Positions 16,684-23,826 of a DNA stretch of 64,000 nucleotides are shown here, piece after piece (positions within the stretch are counted from its first letter, which is position 1; each line of letters begins with the position of its first letter). The notes under the pieces were generated by a model, which saw only the letters and a program-made list of their open reading frames with translations, was not told the DNA's origin and did not search any database. Made by a program: the position numbers and the translations under genes. Source of the DNA: VRUE01 sp963774555. GTDB taxonomy: Bacteria > Actinomycetota > Thermoleophilia > Solirubrobacterales > 70-9. The DNA lies in the NCBI GenBank assembly GCA_963774555.1, contig CAVZFL010000001.1:1426001-1490000 (forward strand), written 5' to 3'.

Positions 16684-17853
16684 CTAATCGAGCACAGGAG
16701 TGTCGGCCTCGCGCAGCTCCGGCGCGGTGATCTCGCGCACCGTGATCTCGACCGGTTCCGGTGGCTCGATCGCCTTGCTCGGGGTGATGCCGAGCGACTC
16801 GACCTTGCGCAGCTGCGGCAGCAGGCGGCGCTCCATCGAGCCGACCGCGGAGTCGTAGGCGTTGGCCGCCGTGGTCAGGCCCTTGCCGACCTTCTCGAAG
16901 TCGGTGAGGAACTTGGTGAAGCGGGCGTGCATGGTGCTGGCCGCCTCGGCGATCTCGGCCGCCTCGGCGACCATGCGCTCCTGGCGCCAGCCCAGCTCCA
17001 TCGTCCGCAGCAGGCCGATCAGCGAGGTCGGGCTGACCAGCAGGACGTTGAGCTCGAGCGCGTAGTCGAAGAGCTCGGGGTCGGCGCTGAAGGCGGCGTG
17101 GAGCGCCGGCTCGTTGGGGATGAAGCAGATCACCAGATCGGGGGTCTCGCCGGCCTTGAACTGCCCCTGGTAGTCCTTCGAGCTGAGCGCGCGGACGTGC
17201 TCGCGCGCCTGGCGGGCGTGGCGCTCGAGGTGGGTGCGGCGCTCGCTTTCGACCTCGGCCTCCTGGGCGTCAAGGAAGGCGTCGAGCGGGACCTTGGAGT
17301 CGGCGACGAAGCTGCGCCCCTCGGGCAGGAGGAAGCGCGCGTCCGGTCGCAGGCGGCCGTCTTCGGTGTGCAGGGTCTCCTGCATCTCGAAGTCGACGTG
17401 CTCGGTCATGCCGGCGATCTCGATGCAGCGCCGCAGCTGCAGCTCGCCCCACTGGCCCCGGGTCTGCGGCTGGCGCAGGGCCTTCTTCAGGCCCGCCGTC
17501 TCGGTGTTGAGGTTGCCGATCGTCTGGCCCATCTGCTCCAGCAGGGTGCGCGTCTGCAGGTCGCCTTCGCCGCGCTTGCGCACCTCCGCCTCGATCTTCT
17601 CCTGGCCCTTGGCGATCCGCTCGGCCAGCGCCTTGATCTCCGCCTGGCGCTTGTCGAGGGTCGCCTCCGCGGTCTTGGTGTCGACCTTGCGGGCTTCCTC
17701 GTTGAGCCGCTGCCACTGGGCGATCGCGCGCTCGGTCGCCTCCTGGATCGCCGGCCCTTGGTCGACCGGCTCCAGCGCCTGCGGGCGCGAGGAGATCACG
17801 TAGACGAGCGCCGCGACGAGGGCGAGAACGGCGATGGCGAGGACGATGGTCAT
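16684..17853 (-). CDS. rmuC: DNA recombination protein RmuC
   Basis: 389 residues. An N-terminal membrane anchor (VLAIAVLALVAALVYVI) is followed by a coiled coil (about 40-110: AQWQRLNEEARKVDTKTAEA and onward), then the RmuC nuclease-like domain: RGQWGELQLRRCIEIAGM, DARFLLPEGRSFVADSKVPL, DLVICFIPNEPALHAAF, and LLVSPTSLIGLLRTM. RmuC limits recombination between short inverted repeats in E. coli, which is of interest given the many palindromes in this window. Length and motif order are normal. Confidence 0.93.
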   Translation of the reverse strand: MTIVLAIAVLALVAALVYVISSRPQALEPVDQGPAIQEATERAIAQWQRLNEEARKVDTKTAEATLDKRQAEIKALAERIAKGQEKIEAEVRKRGEGDLQTRTLLEQMGQTIGNLNTETAGLKKALRQPQTRGQWGELQLRRCIEIAGMTEHVDFEMQETLHTEDGRLRPDARFLLPEGRSFVADSKVPLDAFLDAQEAEVESERRTHLERHARQAREHVRALSSKDYQGQFKAGETPDLVICFIPNEPALHAAFSADPELFDYALELNVLLVSPTSLIGLLRTMELGWRQERMVAEAAEIAEAASTMHARFTKFLTDFEKVGKGLTTAANAYDSAVGSMERRLLPQLRKVESLGITPSKAIEPPEPVEITVREITAPELREADTPVLD

Positions 17854-17908
17854 CGCAACGATGGTGACGGCGGCAGCAGACGGAGCCGAGCGACGCGAAG
17901 GCCGCTAT

Positions 17909-18394
17909 TTACGGCAGCAGCACGTCGTTCTGGGAGGAGCTGCGGTACGGGCCGACGGTGAAGCGGACCGGCTTGGCGCTGGGGATGTCGGCGGCGCTGA
18001 CCTCGTAGACGCCCGTTGGCAGGGTCGCCTGCAGCGAGCCGTTGCCGTTGGCGACGAGCGGGCCGGAGCTGACGTCCCGGGGCCCGCGCAGTTCGAGCTT
18101 CGAGTCGAAGTCGGTCAGGTTGGCGGTGACGAGGACGACGTCGAGCGGGCGCTTGGAGCGCACCGGCGGCTGGCCGGCGTGCTGGTTCTGGGGGATCTGC
18201 TGGGTCGGTTCGGGGCCGATCGCGATCCGCGGCGGCTGCACGGTGATCGCCCGCGGCGTGATCGTGACGCTGACCCGGGTCGGCGGCTGCGGGCGCGGTT
18301 CGTTGGCAGTCGTCTGCGAGCCGCAGCCGGCAGCCGAAAGCGCCAGCGCGCCGAGGACGCAGCCCGCAGCAACTCTGCCTCTCCCACGACCCAT
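17909..18394 (-). CDS. Putative lipoprotein
   Basis: 161 residues from ATG 18394. The signal sequence ends in a lipobox (GALALSAAGC), so the mature protein should be acylated at Cys24. A Pro/Gln-rich linker (about 30-75, PEPTQQIPQNQHAGQPP) precedes a short beta-rich domain (LDVVLVTANLTDFDSKLELR, GVYEVSAADIPSAKPVRFTV). Function unknown; it lies just upstream of rmuC on the same strand and just downstream of ygfZ. Confidence 0.7.
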   Translation of the reverse strand: MGRGRGRVAAGCVLGALALSAAGCGSQTTANEPRPQPPTRVSVTITPRAITVQPPRIAIGPEPTQQIPQNQHAGQPPVRSKRPLDVVLVTANLTDFDSKLELRGPRDVSSGPLVANGNGSLQATLPTGVYEVSAADIPSAKPVRFTVGPYRSSSQNDVLLP

Positions 18395-18405
18395 CGGGGC
18401 GGAAT

Positions 18406-19359
18406 CTAGCCGAAGGGCAAGTCGACCACGCGAGCCGTAACGCCATCTTCACCTACGGCCAGCTCCGTGCCGGGCTCCGCCTCGCGGCGCAGGATCGCCA
18501 GCGCGATCGGGCCGTGGGCGGGGGAGACGCAGCTGCCGCCGACCCTGCCGACCTCCTTCTCGCCGAGCCTGAGGACGGTGCCCGGCGCCGCCGGCGCGCT
18601 CAGTCGCAGCCCCCGAAGGTGCCGGTTGGGCTTGCCCCGGTAGTGCAGGCGGGCGACCGTCTCCTGGCCGATGTAGCAGCCCTTCTCGAAGTTGACGGCG
18701 GCCTCGACGATGCCGGCCTCGGCGGGCATCGTGGCGGTATCCATCTCGGCCCCGAAGCGCGGCGTGCCGGCCTCGATGCGGAGGATCTCGACCGCCTCCG
18801 GGCCGACCTCCGGCGCTCCCAGCTCGGCCAGGGTCGCGCTCACCCGCTCGCCGTCGGCGACGCCGAGGATCAGGTCGAGACCGGGGGTCGTTCCCACGGC
18901 GAGGCAGTCGACGCCGCCGACCGAGATCGGCTTGCTGGCGTAAGCGGGAAGTGGCGGGGCGCCCAACAGGTCGGCGCTGCGCGGACCGAGGAGCGAGAGG
19001 ATCGCGCGCTCCGCGCTGACGTCCTCGAGCTCCACCTCGCGACCGATCTTGTACATCTCGAGATGCCGCTTCGCCGCCGCCAGCGCCTCCACCTCGGCGT
19101 CGACCCAGATCTCGTCATCGGATAGCCGCAGAACCCGCATATCGGCCTGCATGTGCCCCTTGCGATCGAGCAGCGCCGCATAACAACCCTCGCCCGGCCC
19201 GAGCACCTCGATGTCATTGGTCAGCTGCCCCTGCAGGTACTCAGCGGCCTCAGGGCCCTTGAGAATGAGCTTGCCGCGCGAGGAGCGATCGAGCACCCCG
19301 CACTCTTCGCGCAGCTGCCGGTACTGCGCATCGAGCTCAACTATCCCCGCATCGGCCAT
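18406..19359 (-). CDS. ygfZ: YgfZ/GcvT-family folate-binding protein (Fe-S cluster repair)
   Basis: 317 residues. The family signature KGCYxGQE is present as KGCYIGQETVARLHYRG (about 228-244), with the conserved Cys. Other landmarks: LQGQLTNDIEVLGPGEGCYA near the N-terminus, GHMQADMRVLRL, and RIEAGTPRFGAEMD. YgfZ proteins bind tetrahydrofolate and support maturation or repair of certain Fe-S enzymes such as MiaB. Length is typical. A long inverted repeat and the DtxR-family gene lie upstream, divergently. Confidence 0.9.
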   Translation of the reverse strand: MADAGIVELDAQYRQLREECGVLDRSSRGKLILKGPEAAEYLQGQLTNDIEVLGPGEGCYAALLDRKGHMQADMRVLRLSDDEIWVDAEVEALAAAKRHLEMYKIGREVELEDVSAERAILSLLGPRSADLLGAPPLPAYASKPISVGGVDCLAVGTTPGLDLILGVADGERVSATLAELGAPEVGPEAVEILRIEAGTPRFGAEMDTATMPAEAGIVEAAVNFEKGCYIGQETVARLHYRGKPNRHLRGLRLSAPAAPGTVLRLGEKEVGRVGGSCVSPAHGPIALAILRREAEPGTELAVGEDGVTARVVDLPFG

Positions 19360-19387
19360 ATCCCGATTCTAGGAAGCGCGTGTGGCG

Positions 19388-19453
19388 GGCAGCCGGGATG
19401 ACCCCCGACCGAGCCTCCCCGCTGTTGCTCGGGCTGGGGTCATCCCGGCTGCC
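19388..19453. repeat. Long intergenic inverted repeat (18-bp arms)
   Basis: Perfect 18-bp arms at 19388-19405 (GGCAGCCGGGATGACCCC) and 19436-19453, with a 30-nt loop that itself contains a CGAG/CTCG mini-stem. It lies between the divergent starts of ygfZ and the DtxR-family regulator, so it is not placed as a terminator. Architecture matches other hairpins in the window but the arm sequence differs. Confidence 0.8.
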
Positions 19454-19464
19454 TTCCCCACCCT

Positions 19465-19499
19465 TTTAGATATGTCTAAACTATTTCGACGTGTCTAAA
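19465..19499. promoter_or_regulatory. DtxR/MntR-type operator overlapping the regulator start
   Basis: A perfect dyad TTTAGA-TATG-TCTAAA at 19465-19480 resembles boxes of the DtxR/MntR family. A second half-site, TGTCTAAA, recurs at 19492-19499 and overlaps the GTG start (19491) of the regulator. The layout predicts metal-dependent autorepression of the regulator and the downstream Nramp transporter. Confidence 0.7.
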
Positions 19500-19922
19500 A
19501 CCTCCGAGGCGATAGAGGACTACGCGAAGGCGATCTACGCCCTTTCGCGGCAACGGCAGGGGCCGGTGCTGAACGGCGAGGTGGCGGAGCGTCTAGGGGT
19601 GGCGCCGGCGACCGCGACCTCGATGCTGAAGAAGCTGGGCCAGATGGGGCTGGTCGACTACCTCCCCTACAAGGGCGCGACGCTGACGCCGGCGGGGGAA
19701 AAGGTTGCGCTCGAGGTGATCCGCCACCACCGGTTGATCGAGGCCTACCTCTCCGAGGCGCTGGGGATGCCCGACGACCGCGTGCACGAGGAGGCCGAGG
19801 TGCTCGAGCACTACATCTCCGAGGAGCTCGAGCTGCTGATCGCCGCCAAGCTCGGCGAGCCGAGCCACGATCCCCACGGCACGCCGATCCCTGGACCCGA
19901 CCTCGAGCTGCCGGAGGGGTAG
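19491..19922 (+). CDS. DtxR-family metal-dependent repressor
   Basis: 143 residues from GTG 19491. The N-terminal winged helix (EDYAKAIYALSRQRQGPVLN, VAERLGVAPATATSMLKKL, MGLVDYLPYKGATLTPAG) is classic DtxR/IdeR/MntR, followed by the metal-binding and dimerisation helix (VIRHHRLIEAYLSEALGM, EEAEVLEHYISEELEL). There is no SH3-like third domain, so it is an MntR-like two-domain form. The DtxR-type box at its start and the Nramp gene 6 nt downstream argue for Mn(II)- or Fe(II)-dependent control of uptake; Mn is more likely given the Nramp partner. Confidence 0.88.
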   Translation: MSKTSEAIEDYAKAIYALSRQRQGPVLNGEVAERLGVAPATATSMLKKLGQMGLVDYLPYKGATLTPAGEKVALEVIRHHRLIEAYLSEALGMPDDRVHEEAEVLEHYISEELELLIAAKLGEPSHDPHGTPIPGPDLELPEG

Positions 19923-19928
19923 GCAAGC

Positions 19929-21242
19929 ATGTCGGATGTCATGCCTCCCGGCGGAGTTGGTGTCGAGGACGTTCTGCCCGGTGAGGCAGCGGTCGCCGCG
20001 GCGGCGCGGCGCTCGCTGGATGGCGAGAGCCGGGGGGTGCGACGTATCTGGCCCTTCCTCGGCCCGGCTTTCGTCGCCGCCGTCGCATACATCGACCCCG
20101 GCAACTTCGCCACCAACATCGCCGGTGGCGCCAAGTTCGGCTACCTGCTGCTCTGGGTCGTGCTGGCGGCGAACCTGATCGCGATGGTCGTGCAGACGCA
20201 GTCGGCGAAGCTGGGGATCGCGACCGGGAGGAACCTCGCCGAGCTCTGCCGCGAGCGGTTCTCGCGCCGCACCTCGATCGGCCTCTGGCTGCAGGCTGAG
20301 CTGGTGGCGATGGCCTGTGACATCGCCGAGGTAGTCGGCGCGGCGCTCGGGCTCAACCTGCTCTTCGGCATCCCGCTCTTCCCGGCCGGGCTGATCGCCG
20401 GCGCCGGCGCCTTCGCCATCCTCACCCTGCAGCAGCGGGGCTTCCGCCGCCTGGAGGCCGGGATCACGGTCCTGGTCGGGGTCGTCGTCGCCTCCTTCGC
20501 CTTCGAGCTCTTCGACGCCAGCCCGGACGGCGGCGAAGTCGCCAAGCACCTGATCGTGCCGGGCTTCGCCGGCACCGAGAGCCTCCTGCTCGCCACCGGG
20601 ATCATCGGCGCGACCGTGATGCCGCACGTGATCTACCTGCACTCGGCGCTGACGCAGAAGCGGGTGGTCGGCCGCAACGACACCGAGCGGCGCAAGATCC
20701 TCGGCTTCGAGCGGGTCGACGTCGTCATCGCCCTCTCGCTTGCCGGCGCCGTCAACCTCTCGATGATGATCGTCGCCGCGGCGCTCTTCCACGGCAGCGG
20801 CCTGACCGGCGTCGACTCGATCGACGGCGCCTTCAACGGCTTCAAGTCGCTCGTCTCCGACCGCGCAGCGACGATCTTCGGGATCGCCCTGCTCGCCTCC
20901 GGCTTCGCCTCCTCCTCGGTCGGGACGATGGCCGGTCAGGTCGTCATGCAGGGCTTCATCCGCCGCCGCATCCCGATCTTCGTGCGCCGCGCGATCACCC
21001 TCACCCCGGCGCTGATCGTGCTCGGCATCGGCCTCGACCCGACCGACGCCCTGGTCGCCAGCCAGGTCGTGCTCTCCTTCGGGATCCCCTTCGCGCTGGT
21101 GCCGCTATTGATGCTTGCCTCGAGCAGGAAGGTGATGGGCGAGCTGGTCAATCCGCGCTGGCTGACCGGGGTCGCGGGGGTGCTGGCCGCGATGATCATC
21201 GCGCTGAATGTGTTCCTGTTGCAGCAGGTTTTCTTCGGGTAG
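19929..21242 (+). CDS. mntH: Nramp-family Mn2+/Fe2+ transporter
   Basis: 437-residue membrane protein of about 11 helices. The TM1 metal-binding motif DPGN is in VAAVAYIDPGNFATNIAGG, and TM6 has the MPH motif in GATVMPHVIYLHSALTQK. These supply the Asp, Asn and Met ligands of Nramp transporters, which import Mn2+ or Fe2+ with protons. It follows the DtxR-family regulator by 6 nt, almost certainly in one operon. The N-terminal extension of about 40 residues is variable and ATG 19929 is the natural start. Confidence 0.92.
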   Translation: MSDVMPPGGVGVEDVLPGEAAVAAAARRSLDGESRGVRRIWPFLGPAFVAAVAYIDPGNFATNIAGGAKFGYLLLWVVLAANLIAMVVQTQSAKLGIATGRNLAELCRERFSRRTSIGLWLQAELVAMACDIAEVVGAALGLNLLFGIPLFPAGLIAGAGAFAILTLQQRGFRRLEAGITVLVGVVVASFAFELFDASPDGGEVAKHLIVPGFAGTESLLLATGIIGATVMPHVIYLHSALTQKRVVGRNDTERRKILGFERVDVVIALSLAGAVNLSMMIVAAALFHGSGLTGVDSIDGAFNGFKSLVSDRAATIFGIALLASGFASSSVGTMAGQVVMQGFIRRRIPIFVRRAITLTPALIVLGIGLDPTDALVASQVVLSFGIPFALVPLLMLASSRKVMGELVNPRWLTGVAGVLAAMIIALNVFLLQQVFFG

Positions 21243-21260
21243 CCCCCCAGCCAGGGATGG

Positions 21261-21584
21261 CTATGCCTCAGGGGTGAGCAGGCGCTCGATGAGCTGGGGT
21301 AGCTCGCGGGACATGCGGGAGCGGGGGACTACGAGGGTCAGGCCTGCGACTTCGGCTTGTTGCTTGGTTTCGATGTCGACGTGGGAGTAGAAGCCGAGGG
21401 TCGGGAGGTCGGTGGCGAGGACGGCGTCGATGTCAGCCGTGTCGAGGTCGCAGACGACTGCCTCGGCTTCGAGGGGATCTGGCAGGATCGGCGCGACTGT
21501 TACCTCGTGGCCAGCGGCCTTCAGGCTCTCGCTTACGCGGCTGGCCAGCATCAGGTCGGGAACGATGGCGACGATTCTCGCCAC
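21261..21584 (-). CDS. Hypothetical protein, receiver-like
   Basis: 107 residues from GTG 21584, whose first base is the last base of the upstream gene's TAG. Sequence begins VARIVAIVPDLMLASRVSES and continues EAEAVVCDLDTADIDAVL, LPTLGFYSHVDIETKQQAEV, LTLVVPRSRMSRELPQLIER. The alternating beta-alpha pattern resembles a CheY-like fold (DLDT near the phosphoacceptor position, GFYSH after strand 4), but the conserved Lys of receivers is not clear. It could be a pseudo-receiver. Coupled to the gene at 21584-21946. Confidence 0.6.
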   Translation of the reverse strand: MARIVAIVPDLMLASRVSESLKAAGHEVTVAPILPDPLEAEAVVCDLDTADIDAVLATDLPTLGFYSHVDIETKQQAEVAGLTLVVPRSRMSRELPQLIERLLTPEA

Positions 21585-21946
21585 TAGAGCGAGCGGCGTT
21601 GGCGGAACTCTTCGCGGACGCTCTCCGGTCGGCCCCACATCTGCACGACCTCGGCCCGGCCCTCGCGGACCTCGCGCACGGCCATCGCGCCGGCGACGCC
21701 GTCGGCGTCGAGCTTCGCCAGCACGCCCTTCACCGTCTCCGGCGCGGCCGCGTGGCCGAAGCTGTGGGCGACGATCAGTCGCCAGTCCCAATCGGCCTGC
21801 GAGTAGGGCTGGGCGTTGACCTGGCTCAGCGCCACCGCCGCATCGACGTAGCGGCTCTCGTCCTCGATCCGCAGGTCCAGCTCGAGGTCGGTCCAGTCCG
21901 GGGGCATCGCATCGAGCACTTCCTGAAAGTCCGCTGCCAGGCTCAC
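21584..21946 (-). CDS. Hypothetical protein
   Basis: 120 residues from GTG 21946 (GTG 21967 is an alternative). Sequence: SLAADFQEVLDAMPPDWTDL, LDLRIEDESRYVDAAVALSQ, DWDWRLIVAHSFGHAAAPET, REGRAEVVQMWGRPESVREE. Mixed alpha/beta with no signal peptide and no recognised family. Encoded between the ThiY-like gene and the receiver-like gene, all on the same strand within a few bases, so a three-gene operon is likely. Confidence 0.6.
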   Translation of the reverse strand: MSLAADFQEVLDAMPPDWTDLELDLRIEDESRYVDAAVALSQVNAQPYSQADWDWRLIVAHSFGHAAAPETVKGVLAKLDADGVAGAMAVREVREGRAEVVQMWGRPESVREEFRQRRSL

Positions 21947-21972
21947 GGGCGAAGCGTATCTGGCCACCGGGC

Positions 21973-22929
21973 CTAGGGTTCGTCGAACGCCGCGGCGACG
22001 TCGAGCGGTTTTTCCAGCAGGCCGTGCTCGAGGTCCCAGGCCGCCCATTTGTGCAGCACCGCCATCTTGAACGGCAGCGGGTGCAGGTCCGGCAGTAGCG
22101 CCCGCAGCTGGGCCTGTTGGTCGGCGCGTTCGAGGCTCGGCACCTCGGCGAGGAGGTCGTCGAGGCCCTGCGCCGGGTTCTGGACGGTGAGTTCGTAGCC
22201 GCGCCAGGTCGCGTCGACCACCGAGCCGACCAGGTCGGGATCGCGTTTGAGCGTCTTGCGGGTCGTCGTCAGGATCAGCTCGGGATAGGGCGGCGCCCCG
22301 TAGCGGTCGACCTTGAAGATGTGGATCGGCACGTCCTGGCGCCTCAGCTCCACCCCCTCGGCGTTCCAGAACCCGGTCGCGGCGTCGACCTTGCCGGCGG
22401 CCAGCGAGGAGATCGCGTTGAAGCCGATCGTCACCCGCCTCACCGCAGCCGGGTCGCCGCCGTCGGCGCTGACCTCGGAATCGACCACCGCTTCGTCGGA
22501 GGGCAGGCCGGTGACGCCGACCGTGCGCCCTTCGAGCCCCTTCGGCCGTTCGATGCCGCGGTCGCCGCGGGCGATCACCGCGGCCAGCGGTCGCTGCACC
22601 AGCGGCATCACGCCGACCAGGTCGAGCCCGCGCTCGCGGGCGATGCCGAGGTCGTGGATGTCGAGGATGGCGAACTTCGTGCGGCCCGAGGCGAGCAGCT
22701 TCGGGGCGTCGGTCGATTCGCCCGGCTGGCGGATCGTCAGGTCGACCCCGTTGTCGCCGTAGTAGCCCTCGTGCTGCGCCGCGTAGATGCCGCTGTGGAC
22801 CGCGTTGGGGGTGAAATCGAGCACGAGCGTCGCGCCTTGCGGCGCGCCCGGTTCCGCACCGCTCCCGCCGCAGCCGGAGGCCCCGGCGAGCAGCAGGGCG
22901 GCCGCCAGCAGCGCGACAACACCCTTCAT
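21973..22929 (-). CDS. ThiY/NMT1-like ABC substrate-binding lipoprotein
   Basis: 318 residues from ATG 22929. A lipobox-type signal peptide (ALLAAALLLAGASGCGGSG) anchors it outside the membrane. The mature protein follows the SsuA/ThiY pattern: ATLVLDFTPNAVHSGIYAAQ, KLLASGRTKFAILDIHDLGI, RTVGVTGLPSDEAVVDSEV, AGKVDAATGFWNAEGVELR. LDFTPN.VH.G is characteristic of proteins binding pyrimidine precursors of thiamine. No permease or ATPase gene is adjacent and I see no TPP riboswitch upstream, so the ligand is inferred only. Confidence 0.78.
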   Translation of the reverse strand: MKGVVALLAAALLLAGASGCGGSGAEPGAPQGATLVLDFTPNAVHSGIYAAQHEGYYGDNGVDLTIRQPGESTDAPKLLASGRTKFAILDIHDLGIARERGLDLVGVMPLVQRPLAAVIARGDRGIERPKGLEGRTVGVTGLPSDEAVVDSEVSADGGDPAAVRRVTIGFNAISSLAAGKVDAATGFWNAEGVELRRQDVPIHIFKVDRYGAPPYPELILTTTRKTLKRDPDLVGSVVDATWRGYELTVQNPAQGLDDLLAEVPSLERADQQAQLRALLPDLHPLPFKMAVLHKWAAWDLEHGLLEKPLDVAAAFDEP

Positions 22930-23010
22930 CGAGTCGGGAACCCTATTGCGTTCGCTCAATCTGGGTAGACTGGCGCCGCCCAGTCGAATCAAGGGACCTA
23001 GGAGGAGAGA

Positions 23011-23760
23011 GTGCAGGAACGAGGACTAGCGGCATATCTTGCTGAGTTGATCGGCACCTTCTTGCTGGTGTTTTTCATCACCAGCGTCATCGTGCTTTTC
23101 CTTTCCACCGGCGAACAGGCGAGCTTCGGCACGGACTTCGCCGTCATCGGTCTCGTCCACGCCTTCCTGCTCTTCGGGCTGATCGTCATGTTCGGCGTCG
23201 TCAGCGGCGGGCACTTCAACCCGGCGGTGACATTGGCGGCGGCCGCGATCAAACGGATCTCGCCGATCGACGCGCTGATCTTCATGCTGGCCCAGCTCAT
23301 CGGCGGCGTGCTCGGGGCATTCCTTTGCAAGGGGCTGCTGCTCGACGAGGGGCGCGCCACCCACTACGGGGCGGCGACCGTGAGCCCGATCCTGGGCAGC
23401 AACTTCCGCGGCTCGATCATCGAGGCGATCGGCACCTTCTGCCTGGTGCTGGTGATCCTCGCGGCGGTCTACTCGAAGAAGAGCGTCAAGGACTGGGCGC
23501 CGCTGGCGATCGGCACCACGCTGGGCTTCATCGTCATGGTTGGCGGTCCGCTGACCGGCGGCTCCTTCAACCCGGCGCGCTGGTTCGGCCCGGCCCTGGT
23601 CGGCAACACCTGGGGCGGCGTCTGGCCCTACATCGTCGGCCCGATCGTCGGCTCGCTGCTTGCCGCAGCCGTCTTCAAGTTCGTGCTCGAGCCGGGCGGA
23701 AAGTCGCCCACCGAGTCGCCGGAGCGGGTCAAGCCCGCTGCGCCCTCGGCGACCGCCTAG
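23011..23760 (+). CDS. Aquaporin / MIP-family channel
   Basis: 249 residues from GTG 23011 with AGGAGAGAG upstream. Six membrane helices and both half-helix motifs are present: SGGHFNPAVTLAAAA and GGSFNPARWFGPALVG. The Arg after the second NPA is the selectivity-filter Arg. The residues around it fit water-selective aquaporins (AqpZ-like) better than glycerol facilitators, which usually carry NPARD, but substrate cannot be settled by eye. The hydrophilic C-terminal tail (about 225-249) is Pro/Ser-rich. Confidence 0.9.
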   Translation: MQERGLAAYLAELIGTFLLVFFITSVIVLFLSTGEQASFGTDFAVIGLVHAFLLFGLIVMFGVVSGGHFNPAVTLAAAAIKRISPIDALIFMLAQLIGGVLGAFLCKGLLLDEGRATHYGAATVSPILGSNFRGSIIEAIGTFCLVLVILAAVYSKKSVKDWAPLAIGTTLGFIVMVGGPLTGGSFNPARWFGPALVGNTWGGVWPYIVGPIVGSLLAAAVFKFVLEPGGKSPTESPERVKPAAPSATA

Positions 23761-23826
23761 CGGTCCGCAGAAAGAGCTTCACCGCACGCGCCGGACCTAG
23801 ACGGCGCGTGCGGTAGCGTCTTCCCG

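Noticed and set aside
22930..23010. TPP riboswitch upstream of the ThiY-like gene
   Set aside because: The leader is short and I see neither the CTGAGA-type nor the ACCTGATCTGG-type conserved segments.
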